A stretch of DNA of 25,978 bases from a virus. Positions 1 to 7,347 of the stretch are shown here, in pieces. The stretch covers positions 1 through 25,978 of the IMG/VR virus record IMGVR_UViG_3300049846_000643. One strand, 5' to 3'. Positions within the stretch are counted from its first letter, which is position 1; the number at the start of each line of letters is the position of its first letter. The position numbers were made by a program, and so were the translations under genes. A model generated the notes under the pieces. That model was not told the DNA's origin. It did no database searches and saw only the letters and a list, made by a program, of their open reading frames with translations.

Positions 1-47
1 ATTTACTCTGGGCCGGGCGGCGGCGGAGCGCCCGGCCCAGAGTAAAT
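1..47. repeat. Perfect 18-bp inverted repeat across the tape measure stop codon
   Basis: Arms 1-18 and 30-47 are exact reverse complements (ATTTACTCTGGGCCGGGC on the plus strand), with an 11-nt loop at 19-29. In the minus-strand transcript it encodes the last 14 residues and includes the stop codon. It could be a GC-rich intrinsic terminator, an RNA-processing or 3'-end stabilising hairpin, or a recoding or protein-binding structure. Flanking sequence beyond base 1 is not visible, so a U-tract or a longer stem cannot be judged. Confidence 0.85.
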
Positions 48-2438
48 GTTGTAGACCCCACCGCGAGGTGGGATCGCCCCCGACCCGATAGCGCGAGGAC
101 CACCACCGGCAAACCCGCCGTACGGATCGCCGTAGAAGCCGTACCCGCCGACATACCCACCTGGTGGAATCGGCGGAGGCGGAGGGGTAACCCCGCCAGC
201 GCCTACCGCGTAGGAGTAAGGGTTGTAGTTGACGGGTGGCCGCAACGGCTCCAGTTGGTTCCGGACGGAGAACGACTGCCGGGGCTGGAACGGAGAAGGG
301 AGGCCAGCGCCCAACGCCAAGCGAGCGAACTCAGGAGTGACCCCAGCCGCAGCAGTTAGCCCTCGGGCTCTGGCCTGAGCGATGACAGCCGCTGCGGCGG
401 CGCGTTCAGCCGCAGCCAGGTCAGTGGCGGCAGAGGCTTCACCTACCGCCGCTTCGATCTTCGCGTTGACAGCGGTCAACGCTTCCCCGATCCGGGCGTC
501 CAACTTCTCCGAACCAGTGCCAGGGTATGTTTGGAGGTACCGGTCGCGGGCTGCCTGGATAGCGGACTGCTCCGGAGGGAGCACCTGGCCAGCGTTGCGG
601 AGTGAAGAAATCCCGAGGATGCCCTGCACTTCGGGGATGACACCGCTGGCTTTCGCGAAGTCCCCGATCAGTTGACCGCGTACTGCACTGGCGGCGGCGG
701 CGATCTGCGCGGCCTGCGCCCGCGCCACCGCGATGGCTCGCCTGATCTCTTCGAACAGGGTGAGAGTGCTTTCCGGCAACGGGGTGGACTGCGAGTACAC
801 CCCGGTCGAGACGGGGGGGGTCAGTACCAGATCGGTGCGGGGTGCCGCGCCCGCCGCTCGCTGCGCTGCTCGTAGCCGCTCCCGGTCGAGGATCGCGAGC
901 CGCTCGTACGCGGGACCCAGCGCGGCAACATTCGCCAACGCCCGTTGCTGTATCGCCTCCAACTGGTCGATGCGTGGCTGGAAAGACCCAGGCCCCTCGG
1001 CTGCGTTGACAATCTTTTGCAGCGGCTCTATCCGCGCACCGTACGAAGACCCAACAATTTGCTGCCCCGGGTTGTAATCCCGATAGTTCACTAACTCGGG
1101 GACTCTTACAGTACTTGTAACACGCTGTTGGCGAAGCCATGCTTGATCCGGGGAAATCCCCAGAGCCGACAATATTTCTTCTGGAAGTTTCGCGGCAGAA
1201 GCAGACGGAAGGGACCCGGAAAGAAGAAGTTGGCTGTAGGCCCGCTGCGACAACCTTTCCTGGACTGACCCGCCGTCATAAATTCCGCTGCGCGACGAAA
1301 CGAACTGGTCGAGCAGTCCTTCGTTGATTCCCTTAGCCCAGCGTTGAGCCTCAGCGCGGCTGGTCCCTGAGCCTGCGGACCCGATTGCTTCCTGCTCTTC
1401 ACGGAGAAGAGCGGCGATCTTCCTTTGCGCTTCGACGGCGGCACGAAGACTCTCCGTCGAACTCGCCGGATACTGCGACAACGCCCCAAGCGGGGAAGCG
1501 ACTCCCCTCTGGTTGACTGCGAATACTGACGGGTCACGGGGCGGCCCATCAAGATAGTGGCGGGCGAAGATGTCCTTCAGGAGACGTAGTTCGCTGAGAG
1601 GGTTCCAGTACTGAGGAAGTTGAGGCCCGAACGGTCTTTGGAGAAGTGCGCGCTGCGGACTCGCAGCAGCCGCCCCCAGGGAACCGACCGGAATGCCGCT
1701 GCCCCTGGCGTACACGGCCCTCTCCAGCCGCGCCAACGCCTGCGTTTCCCGGTTGATCGCTGCTGTGTTAGCGGTCGTCGCCGAAGTGTTAGCCCGCAAA
1801 TCCCCCACAGGCAACGCTTCGGGGGTTTCTCCGCTAACGCTCGTTGCTGCCTGCGCCAACAAACTGACCCGGAGTCTGTTCAGTTCCGCGATCAGGGTTT
1901 GGTTGCCGACCCGGATCGCTTCCTTCTGGCCCTGCACGATCTGGGTACCCAGCGACGACGTGATCTGGTAAACGCCGGAAGTTCCTTGCTGCCCTGTCTT
2001 CTCAACTTGGACTGGGACAGGCCCGCCCGTAATCGCTGTCACATTGCCGGTGATCCGGCTGGACACCCCCAGCCCGGAAGCGGTACGAACGATGGCGCTC
2101 TGGCGGGACTGGATGGACGCCAGCAGCGAGTCGATTTGCCCTAGTTGCTGCGCTGCCCTGTCCAGCGCCGGGGGGTCGAAGCCGAGGTTCCCGATGGCTT
2201 GCAGCCTGGTGGGGTTGATGGAGTTGATGACTGCGTTGAGTTCCCGCAGCCCGGCGAGGGCGGTGATGGTGCGGTTTTCCACCCCGGCGATGGCGGCGTT
2301 GATACGGGCGGCGCTGGCTTCGGTGATTGCGCCGATCTGGCGAAGGGCTGCTTCTTGTTCCTGCGCGAACTGGCGGAACCCGGACGGGTCGCTGATGGCG
2401 CGCAAGTAAACATTGACGTTGGTATTCTCATCAGCCAT
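3..2438 (-). CDS. Tail tape measure protein (811 aa)
   Basis: This is the probable tape measure protein, which sets tail length and occupies the tail lumen. The call rests on its place directly after the G/GT chaperone pair, its length, and its helical, Ala/Gln/Arg-rich composition with coiled-coil-like stretches over roughly the first 700 residues. The start is an ATG preceded by GGGAGG at about 5 nt, and it overlaps the end of the GT frame. The last ~100 residues change character to Pro/Gly/Tyr-rich low complexity and end in GAPPPPGPE. I see no long hydrophobic segment or lysozyme-like domain, both of which many actinophage tape measures carry, so the C-terminal functions may lie in a downstream gene outside the window. 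The stop codon (TAA, 3-5) lies inside a perfect 18-bp inverted repeat. Position and composition support the call; sequence homology was not tested. Confidence 0.75.
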   Translation of the reverse strand: MADENTNVNVYLRAISDPSGFRQFAQEQEAALRQIGAITEASAARINAAIAGVENRTITALAGLRELNAVINSINPTRLQAIGNLGFDPPALDRAAQQLGQIDSLLASIQSRQSAIVRTASGLGVSSRITGNVTAITGGPVPVQVEKTGQQGTSGVYQITSSLGTQIVQGQKEAIRVGNQTLIAELNRLRVSLLAQAATSVSGETPEALPVGDLRANTSATTANTAAINRETQALARLERAVYARGSGIPVGSLGAAAASPQRALLQRPFGPQLPQYWNPLSELRLLKDIFARHYLDGPPRDPSVFAVNQRGVASPLGALSQYPASSTESLRAAVEAQRKIAALLREEQEAIGSAGSGTSRAEAQRWAKGINEGLLDQFVSSRSGIYDGGSVQERLSQRAYSQLLLSGSLPSASAAKLPEEILSALGISPDQAWLRQQRVTSTVRVPELVNYRDYNPGQQIVGSSYGARIEPLQKIVNAAEGPGSFQPRIDQLEAIQQRALANVAALGPAYERLAILDRERLRAAQRAAGAAPRTDLVLTPPVSTGVYSQSTPLPESTLTLFEEIRRAIAVARAQAAQIAAAASAVRGQLIGDFAKASGVIPEVQGILGISSLRNAGQVLPPEQSAIQAARDRYLQTYPGTGSEKLDARIGEALTAVNAKIEAAVGEASAATDLAAAERAAAAAVIAQARARGLTAAAGVTPEFARLALGAGLPSPFQPRQSFSVRNQLEPLRPPVNYNPYSYAVGAGGVTPPPPPIPPGGYVGGYGFYGDPYGGFAGGGPRAIGSGAIPPRGGVYNIYSGPGAPPPPGPE

Positions 2439-3533
2439 TTGAGCCTCCCATCACTTCAGATAAGTACTCGTTACGCATCATCGGCCCGTCCCCCTCATAC
2501 TCACCGATCGGTTGCATATCAGGGTTCTTCCGCCTTTCTTTCACCGCCTCAAACCATTCCTTCAACCTTTCGTTGTGATGCCAGATGTTGTCCGGCGGTC
2601 TTTCGTCGTCGGGTAGTTCTATGAACCCCAGCACGATCAACGCTGAGGTAATCGCTTGGCTTAGATCGCCGGGGCACCGGGTCGCGTCACCTTCGGGATA
2701 GAGGGCGTTGACTCCTCCTCCTGCTTTTGCTGTTCCGATGATGCGGAGGAACTCATCGGAACGTCCGAGTTTCCCGCTGTCCGGCGATCTACCGTGATCT
2801 CCGAAAGGACAGCAAGGCCACGCTCCAGCACCTCTTCCGGCAGCGCCCTAACCTGCGAACGTTCCGTGAGGAGGCGGGTGTGCTTGCATCGGGAGTGGTT
2901 CCACTTGCCGTCGTTTTCCACCGATGCCTGACAGTCCCGAAGCGAGTAGAACAACTGGGTGACCCGCTGTTCGGCGAAGAACTCAGCCAACCCAACCTTC
3001 GTTTTCCAGTTCTTGATGAACAGGTCAGAAAGTTCGGTGAGGTCCAACACTTGGCACTCCGCCTGCCGCTCCGCTTGCCGCTTACCGGCAGCGTCGCTGA
3101 TAGCGGCTAGGTACTCAGTGTTCAACTTGGTTGCTTGTTCGAACCGAGGATCGTCTTCTGGAATGTCATCGACGAGGAACGCCATCCTCATCGCGTTCAA
3201 CTTCTCTTTCCACTCATCGTCGGATTCGACATCATCGACCGCGAGAAGATAATCCTCATCGAAGTTTTGTGCCGCGATGATCTGGACCAGTTCTGTGCGA
3301 GAAAGTTCAGCAAGTTCACTTCTCGCTTCCAGAACTTCGGCGTTGTCATCAGACAAGCCCAACATTCTCAACGACCTTGCGGCGGAACCGTCACGCCGCG
3401 CCTCCTCCTCCTCGAAGGAGTTCAACTTGTTCACCCACACCAAAATGGGTGACCCGTCAGCGTCCACACCAAAATCCATTTCCTTACCTTCAAGAAACAG
3501 ATCAGTGATACGCGAAAGCCTGTCGAGGTTCAT
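2431..3533 (-). CDS. Tail assembly chaperone GT fusion made by -1 frameshift (about 367 aa)
   Basis: Predicted frameshift product of the tail chaperone locus, analogous to lambda gpG-T. Ribosomes read the G frame from the ATG at 3533 through residue 255, slip -1 on GGGAAAC (minus strand 2775-2769), and continue in the -1 frame to a TGA at 2433-2431. The T part is about 112 residues starting LGRSDEFLRIIG and ending VMGGSNG. The -1 frame is open over the whole stretch, and the heptamer is in the correct phase (G GGA AAC). The separately openable TTG frame at 2640 is only the tail of this extension and has no convincing ribosome site. GT normally bridges the tape measure protein and tail tube subunits during assembly. 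Frame arithmetic was done by hand; expression of the fusion is inferred from the family. Confidence 0.85.
2661..3533 (-). CDS. Tail assembly chaperone G (290 aa)
   Basis: Unshifted product of the tail chaperone locus. It is acidic and helical, with conserved-looking sequence up to about residue 235 and a low-complexity Ser/Glu/Gln tail after the slippery site, ending RPGAPAI. The start ATG has AAGGAG a few nt upstream. It sits between the major tail protein and the tape measure gene, the near-invariant siphovirus position for the gpG equivalent. G is usually made in large excess over GT and coats the tape measure protein before tail tube polymerisation. The last 35 residues are specific to this unshifted form. 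Confidence 0.85.
   Translation of the reverse strand: MNLDRLSRITDLFLEGKEMDFGVDADGSPILVWVNKLNSFEEEEARRDGSAARSLRMLGLSDDNAEVLEARSELAELSRTELVQIIAAQNFDEDYLLAVDDVESDDEWKEKLNAMRMAFLVDDIPEDDPRFEQATKLNTEYLAAISDAAGKRQAERQAECQVLDLTELSDLFIKNWKTKVGLAEFFAEQRVTQLFYSLRDCQASVENDGKWNHSRCKHTRLLTERSQVRALPEEVLERGLAVLSEITVDRRTAGNSDVPMSSSASSEQQKQEEESTPSIPKVTRPGAPAI
2769..2775 (-). promoter_or_regulatory. Programmed -1 ribosomal frameshift site GGGAAAC
   Basis: On the minus strand the sequence reads G GGA AAC in the G frame, a canonical X XXY YYZ heptamer where P- and A-site tRNAs can re-pair with GGG and AAA after slipping. It lies 35 codons before the G stop. The -1 frame continues to the tape measure start. I did not identify a clear downstream pseudoknot. 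Confidence 0.82.
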
Positions 3534-3558
3534 CTTTCTCCTTAGCCTTGTCCTGTCA

Positions 3559-3624
3559 CACCGACCTTCGGTGCGACACGACCCCCCAACCCGGCTGAGA
3601 AGCCCAGCCAGGTCAGGGGGTCGT
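3559..3624. terminator. Hairpin cluster after the major tail protein gene
   Basis: The 119-bp gap between the major tail protein stop (3653) and the G start (3533) holds two structures. One is a short hairpin at 3559-3573 (CACCGA/TCGGTG, 3-nt loop). The other is a nested stem at 3578-3624, with outer arms ACGACCCCC/GGGGGTCGT (9 bp) and inner arms GGCTG/CAGCC. No U-tract follows on the minus strand, which is common for GC-rich actinobacterial terminators. A partial terminator or processing site that sets major-tail-protein levels above the chaperones is a reasonable reading. Confidence 0.5.
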
Positions 3625-3652
3625 CCAGTTCCTTGGGATCGTGCTGGTAACG

Positions 3653-4855
3653 CTAGTTGTCGTAGACGATCAGAGTCCCGGCGTCGGACTCAAAGTTCAT
3701 CGTGACCGTCAACTTGTTCTGCACCCGACCCGAGTAGCCGGGGACAGTGAACCGCGCATCCGGGACGTGAAGACGCTTCAGCGGGTCGCCGGTCTCCGGG
3801 TCCTTGATCAGGACGTTCAACTCCAGCGGAGTGGACGACTGTGCGCCCAACACCGCGTACTGGTCGGTCTCCCCTGCGGCCTGACGAATCTTCGTGAGAA
3901 GTTCCGCTGGGTCCTTCGGCTTGATGTCGATGGAACCGTTGACCTCGGGAACATCGAAGTCCTGAGAGACGGCGTAGTAGTTACCGAACTCCTCGTCCTT
4001 TTCCAGGTTGACTCGCCAGTCCACGTTCACCGACTGCACCGAACCCCACAGGTCGCCGCTGGTGTAGCCGCCGACGTAGATTTCGATGTCCTTGCCCCGT
4101 ACAGCAGCAGGCTTGACGGTGGCGTCCTCGTGGACAGCCTGCAAGTAGGACTTCGCCTGCGGGCTGGAGTACACGATGCGGATGTCGCTGGTCGTCGGGA
4201 CTGCTTCGAGGATGGTGATGGTGGAGATCGCCGCGCCGTTGGTGACCGTGCCGTACGCCTCGGTGTAGTCAGTGCCCTTGGTGAGGCGCTTCCCCTCCAC
4301 CGTGACAGACAGGACACGTCGGGTGGAGCCGTCGCCGGTGTACTCGTAGGCGGCGTATGCCGTGGCCACGTTCTGGTTGGCTGCGTTGGTTCCTGCGACG
4401 GTCTGGACGTACGTCGCACCGGGGTTGTAGAAGATCGAGTCGCCCCTCAGGGAGACCGACTGCTGCGCGTTGTCCCGGAGACCGAACCTGTATGACACCG
4501 ATTCCATGTACAGGAACGGCAACGCTACCGAGGAGATGACCTGGTAGGGCGAAGCCGCAGCGATTCCTGGCTTGAACTGCGACGCGATGTCGATGGGAAC
4601 GCACGTTGCCAGGTCAATGCCGGTGGCGGGGTTTCCCCCGGTCAGCATCTCTTCGATCTCGGTGGACACGTCATACGAGTCCATCGTGAATGTCAGGTCC
4701 GGCACATCCCGGATGGTTGCCACGGACTGGTAGTTGCCCAGTTCGTAAATCTTCTCAGTTGGGATGTTGAGGTTCCCAGGCCCTGCGGTCTGGATGCGGT
4801 CGATGACGACCGTCTCGTTCCCAACGTGAACGATGTTACCTGCCTTGATCGCCAT
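3653..4855 (-). CDS. Major tail (tube) protein with an inserted beta domain (400 aa)
   Basis: Probable tail tube subunit. It is beta-rich throughout, precedes the chaperone frameshift locus, and has a strong ribosome site (GGGAGG about 9 nt before ATG). The N-terminal part (about 1-140) and C-terminal part (about 240-400, including DVPEVNGSIDIKPKDPAELL and the ending NFESDAGTLIVYDN) read like a split tube domain. Residues about 165-231 (YEYTGDGSTRRVLSVTVEG to IRIVYSS) look like an independent Ig-like beta-sandwich inserted into the tube fold, which would explain a length above the usual 200-300 residues. Such insertions in other phages project from the tail surface and can bind carbohydrate. 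Position is strong evidence; the domain split is inference from sequence texture. Confidence 0.8.
   Translation of the reverse strand: MAIKAGNIVHVGNETVVIDRIQTAGPGNLNIPTEKIYELGNYQSVATIRDVPDLTFTMDSYDVSTEIEEMLTGGNPATGIDLATCVPIDIASQFKPGIAAASPYQVISSVALPFLYMESVSYRFGLRDNAQQSVSLRGDSIFYNPGATYVQTVAGTNAANQNVATAYAAYEYTGDGSTRRVLSVTVEGKRLTKGTDYTEAYGTVTNGAAISTITILEAVPTTSDIRIVYSSPQAKSYLQAVHEDATVKPAAVRGKDIEIYVGGYTSGDLWGSVQSVNVDWRVNLEKDEEFGNYYAVSQDFDVPEVNGSIDIKPKDPAELLTKIRQAAGETDQYAVLGAQSSTPLELNVLIKDPETGDPLKRLHVPDARFTVPGYSGRVQNKLTVTMNFESDAGTLIVYDN
4597..4610. repeat. Motif GAACGNNCGTTGCC, coding copy in major tail gene
   Basis: GAACGCACGTTGCC, identical to the intergenic copy at 19989-20002. It encodes Ala-Thr-Cys-Val on the minus strand. 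Confidence 0.6.
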
Positions 4856-4906
4856 CGTTACGTACCTCCCTTTCTAAGTTATGTTTCGGCCCAGACGGGC
4901 AGAAAC

Positions 4907-5551
4907 TCAATAGTTGACCTTCCCCACATTCGGGAACTGGTACCGCTTGGGGAGAGGCCCGTACTTGCTGACCAGCCCCCCGTCCACCAGAAGTTGCCGC
5001 CAGATGGTTTTGAGACGGTTCTCTGCGTTCATCTTTTCCCAGGCACGCCGGTAGGCGTACAAAGGTTCGATGGGTCTACGGGTGTCGTTGGCTTCGGCAT
5101 CTTGGGCTGGGATGGGGTATTGGGTGCCGAACGCGCCGCCCCTGGGAGCCCACAGCCGCTTGCCGTTCTTGGCTCGGGCAACTTCGATCATTGTTTCGGT
5201 GTAGTCGGGGGCTGCGACGGCGGAGCCTTCTTCGATGATGCGGTAGTACTTAGCCTGGGATCGGGCGAGGTGGGTGTGGATGCCCACAGAGAAGCCGTTG
5301 TTTCCGAAGTCGATGTTGCCGCGCTGGCGGGTGACCTTGGCGAGGGTGCCCTTTTTGCCTCGCCTTGGGTTCTTTTCCCTAACGCTACGCTCAGCCTCAA
5401 TAATATTTGCAGTCTCATTCTGCAACTCTGTCGCCAACGTTCGGTAGAGCGGCTTCAACTTATTGTATGCAGCGTTGATCTGTCCTGCGTTACCAGGCTG
5501 GCCGCGCACGCCACCAGGGTTATCAAATGAGAAGTAAACGGTGACTCCCAT
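4907..5551 (-). CDS. Probable tail completion / HK97 gp10-like head-tail joining protein (214 aa)
   Basis: The protein has an N-terminal helical part (about 25-55, YNKLKPLYRTLATELQNE), a basic linker (NPRRGKKGTLAKVTRQRG), and a mixed beta region with FSVGIHTHLARSQAKYYRIIEEG. That pattern recalls gp10-like proteins, where a helix is followed by a strand pair and a YxxxxExG-type turn. The C-terminus ends in a Tyr/Lys-rich segment. The gene lies between the small gene at 5553 and the major tail protein, where tail-completion proteins are normally found. The ATG follows the upstream stop by 1 nt, with AGGGTGAAG upstream. The assignment is positional plus weak pattern matching; a minor tail protein is the alternative. 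Confidence 0.5.
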   Translation of the reverse strand: MGVTVYFSFDNPGGVRGQPGNAGQINAAYNKLKPLYRTLATELQNETANIIEAERSVREKNPRRGKKGTLAKVTRQRGNIDFGNNGFSVGIHTHLARSQAKYYRIIEEGSAVAAPDYTETMIEVARAKNGKRLWAPRGGAFGTQYPIPAQDAEANDTRRPIEPLYAYRRAWEKMNAENRLKTIWRQLLVDGGLVSKYGPLPKRYQFPNVGKVNY

Positions 5552-5552
5552 G

Positions 5553-5813
5553 TCACTTCACCCTCATATGAATATCCCGCAAGAGTTCCAACGCTTCACC
5601 GTTCACGACAGAACCGTCATTTACACTTGCCTTCAGAATATCCAAACAGGTGTCATGATATGCGCCAACCGATGAAAGCACCTTCTCCCGGAACACCCGT
5701 TGCTCAACTGGCGTCAACCGCTCAAACAACGTCTTCTCCGCATGAGTCATGATCGAACCCACCAGACGCTTCCGCTGCTCGATCAGCAAGTTCTTCACAA
5801 AATCTGAAGACAT
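5553..5813 (-). CDS. Small helical protein of unknown function in the connector region (86 aa)
   Basis: I do not recognise this family. The product is a small, mostly helical, charged protein (MSSDFVKNLLIEQRKRLVGS, ending LRDIHMRVK). I chose the ATG at 5813 because it overlaps the upstream TGA (TGATG) and has GAGGAG 8 nt before it. In-frame GTG codons at 5819 and 5816 would add two residues but sit too close to that ribosome site. Translational coupling to the tail-terminator gene suggests a virion-assembly role, possibly a chaperone or minor connector component. Confidence 0.7.
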   Translation of the reverse strand: MSSDFVKNLLIEQRKRLVGSIMTHAEKTLFERLTPVEQRVFREKVLSSVGAYHDTCLDILKASVNDGSVVNGEALELLRDIHMRVK

Positions 5814-6328
5814 CACCACACCTCCTCAGGGAACTCCACAAAGGCGGTACAGCGAACGGTCTGCCAGTAGATCGGCAACCGGTAAATCTGCTCCCGCTCC
5901 ACATCGGTGAACTCGAACCGCCACCCCGCCACATCAGTCGGCGGGTCCTGGGTGTGGTCCTGGACCGCCAAGATGCGCTTGGAGTTGGTCAGCCTCCCAC
6001 GAAGAGCGTCACGAACGTCCGTTGCCAGAGCCAAAGCGTGAGCGGACTTGTCCTGGAAGATGTCCACGAAGAACGGCAGTTCCTGGGAGTGCAGCGGGCC
6101 GCCCAGTTCCTCCTCCGACGCATCAAACTCGTCACCGAGGGTGATCGCCACCAAACCGCTGGTGACCTTCGTCAACTCCGACTCCGGGGGCAAGTACGTC
6201 TGGATACGCACCTGCGTCGCCCCGAAAGGGGGCGTACTGGAAGTCCAGTCCAAAGCGTCCAACTGGTCAGTGAGGTAGTCCACGATGGTGGCGTGGATGT
6301 GACGGGGGGCGTACTGCAACCAAGCCAT
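5813..6328 (-). CDS. Probable tail terminator protein (171 aa)
   Basis: The protein is alpha/beta: an N-terminal helix (RHIHATIVDYLTDQLDALDW), several strands (VRIQTYLPPE, LVAITLGDE, LPFFVDIF), a second helix (AHALALATDVRDALRG), then paired strands ending in YWQTVRCTAFVEFPEEVW. This matches the layout of gpU/gp17-type tail terminators, which cap the tail tube and present it to the head stopper. Length and position (after the stopper, before tail completion and the major tail protein) also fit. Start ATG with a GAGGG-type ribosome site. No similarity search was possible. Confidence 0.6.
   Translation of the reverse strand: MAWLQYAPRHIHATIVDYLTDQLDALDWTSSTPPFGATQVRIQTYLPPESELTKVTSGLVAITLGDEFDASEEELGGPLHSQELPFFVDIFQDKSAHALALATDVRDALRGRLTNSKRILAVQDHTQDPPTDVAGWRFEFTDVEREQIYRLPIYWQTVRCTAFVEFPEEVW
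6013..6026. repeat. Motif GAACGNNCGTTGCC, coding copy in tail terminator gene
   Basis: GAACGTCCGTTGCC; encodes Ala-Thr-Asp-Val on the minus strand. Confidence 0.6.
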
Positions 6329-6329
6329 C

Positions 6330-6776
6330 TCAGCCCTCGTCTTCGCTGCGACAGTGAACGATGTACACGTCGATGGTTCCCAAAGCCACCGGAGGCTCCG
6401 TGCGCTGGTAGAAGTACTTCTGGCCCTCGATCACGCAGTAGTGGAACCCCTTGATCTTGTCGAAGTCGGTGTCCAGGAACGTCAGTTTGATCTTCGACGG
6501 GTTGACCACCGCGAACGTCTCGATCTTGCCGTCCCCATCCACATACTCCACAGCGCAAGGAACCCGCTTCTTGACCAGCGCAGATGTGGTCAGGCTCGCC
6601 GTGGGGCTGAACGGAACCCCCTCATCATCCAAAGGGTCAGTCGAGGTCACCGTCTGCGGCATGAAGAAGGTCGGCTGGTCACCGGTCGTCGTGGGCAGAC
6701 CGAAGTTCATCGCCGTCAGAAGGCCAGCCCGAACCGCCGCAGCGTTGAAACTGGAAGGGGTGCCTGAAGCGGCCAT
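6330..6776 (-). CDS. Probable head-tail stopper / connector protein (148 aa)
   Basis: Residues about 60-148 are beta-rich, with strand pairs such as LVKKRVPCAVEYVDGDG, KIKLTFLDTDFDKIKGFHYCVIEG and YFYQRTEPPVALGTIDVYIVHCRS. This recalls the small beta-barrel stopper proteins (SPP1 gp16 / HK97 gp7 type), which close the portal channel after packaging. The N-terminus (about 1-55) is Pro/Thr-rich and likely flexible. It lies directly between the adaptor and tail-terminator genes, each a few nt away. The function is mainly inferred from position and fold texture. Confidence 0.5.
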   Translation of the reverse strand: MAASGTPSSFNAAAVRAGLLTAMNFGLPTTTGDQPTFFMPQTVTSTDPLDDEGVPFSPTASLTTSALVKKRVPCAVEYVDGDGKIETFAVVNPSKIKLTFLDTDFDKIKGFHYCVIEGQKYFYQRTEPPVALGTIDVYIVHCRSEDEG

Positions 6777-6779
6777 GGG

Positions 6780-7271
6780 TTACCCCCCGAGTTCCGCTGG
6801 GTAGAACCCGTCCTGAAGCGCCCAGTTGACCGCTGAGCGGGTGAAGTAGGAGTCGAGAACGACCGTTCCGCCGGTCCTCTTCGCCTGGGCCACCAGGTCG
6901 TCGCGGCGACCCATCAGGTACTTCAGTTCCTCCCGCAGAAGAGTGGAAGACCGCTCAATTTCGTACGACACAGGTCCGGCGTTGTACTTCTCGGACAGGT
7001 TCAGCGCACGCATCTGGGCGCGGATGATCCGCATCCCCGTGTACAGAACGATGAGGGCACCCCCACCGGCTGACAGATCAGGGTCAGTCAGGTACGTGTC
7101 CAGGTCGAGGGTGTAGTCGGAGAAGTACCCATCGAGTTGGGCTTCGGAGAAGCCGTCAGCCAGCGAGTCGAGAAGGTCCTGGTCACCGGTGTTCGGGAAC
7201 ACCGAGTCGTAGGTGCCAGGAACCGCAAGTTCACGCTTCAGGGGCTCAACAAGTTCCGCCAGATCGCTCAC
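6780..7271 (-). CDS. Head-to-tail adaptor (connector) protein (163 aa)
   Basis: The product is all-helical with a central run LIVLYTGMRIIRAQMRALNLSEKYNAGPVSYEIERS, followed by LLREELKYLMGRRDDLVAQA. This is the usual character of the first connector ring beneath the portal (SPP1 gp15 / HK97 gp6-like): helices, then a Tyr/Glu-containing loop that touches the portal. I chose the GTG at 7271 (MSDLAELVEPLKREL) because AGGAGG lies 4 nt upstream; an in-frame TTG eight codons earlier lacks such a site. It begins the connector block, separated from the portal and capsid genes by the 10-kb accessory block, which is unusual. Confidence 0.65.
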   Translation of the reverse strand: MSDLAELVEPLKRELAVPGTYDSVFPNTGDQDLLDSLADGFSEAQLDGYFSDYTLDLDTYLTDPDLSAGGGALIVLYTGMRIIRAQMRALNLSEKYNAGPVSYEIERSSTLLREELKYLMGRRDDLVAQAKRTGGTVVLDSYFTRSAVNWALQDGFYPAELGG

Positions 7272-7347
7272 TGCGCCTCCTGCCGTGACGCACAACTGGC
7301 GTCAATGCTTCAAAGTTCTCCTTGCCTATTCATCGTCCTCTGAGGGG

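Noticed and set aside
2431-2640. Separate 69-aa gene starting at TTG 2640
   Set aside because: It has no ribosome site, and the frame is open far upstream through the G gene to the GGGAAAC heptamer, so it is the C-terminal part of the GT fusion.
3641-4495. 284-aa plus-strand open frame opposite the major tail gene
   Set aside because: Shadow frame with no recognisable domain; the minus-strand gene has a strong ribosome site and correct synteny.
7272-7347. Short GACGC/GCGTC stem-loop before the adaptor gene
   Set aside because: A 5-bp stem in GC-rich DNA is expected by chance and nothing else supports it.
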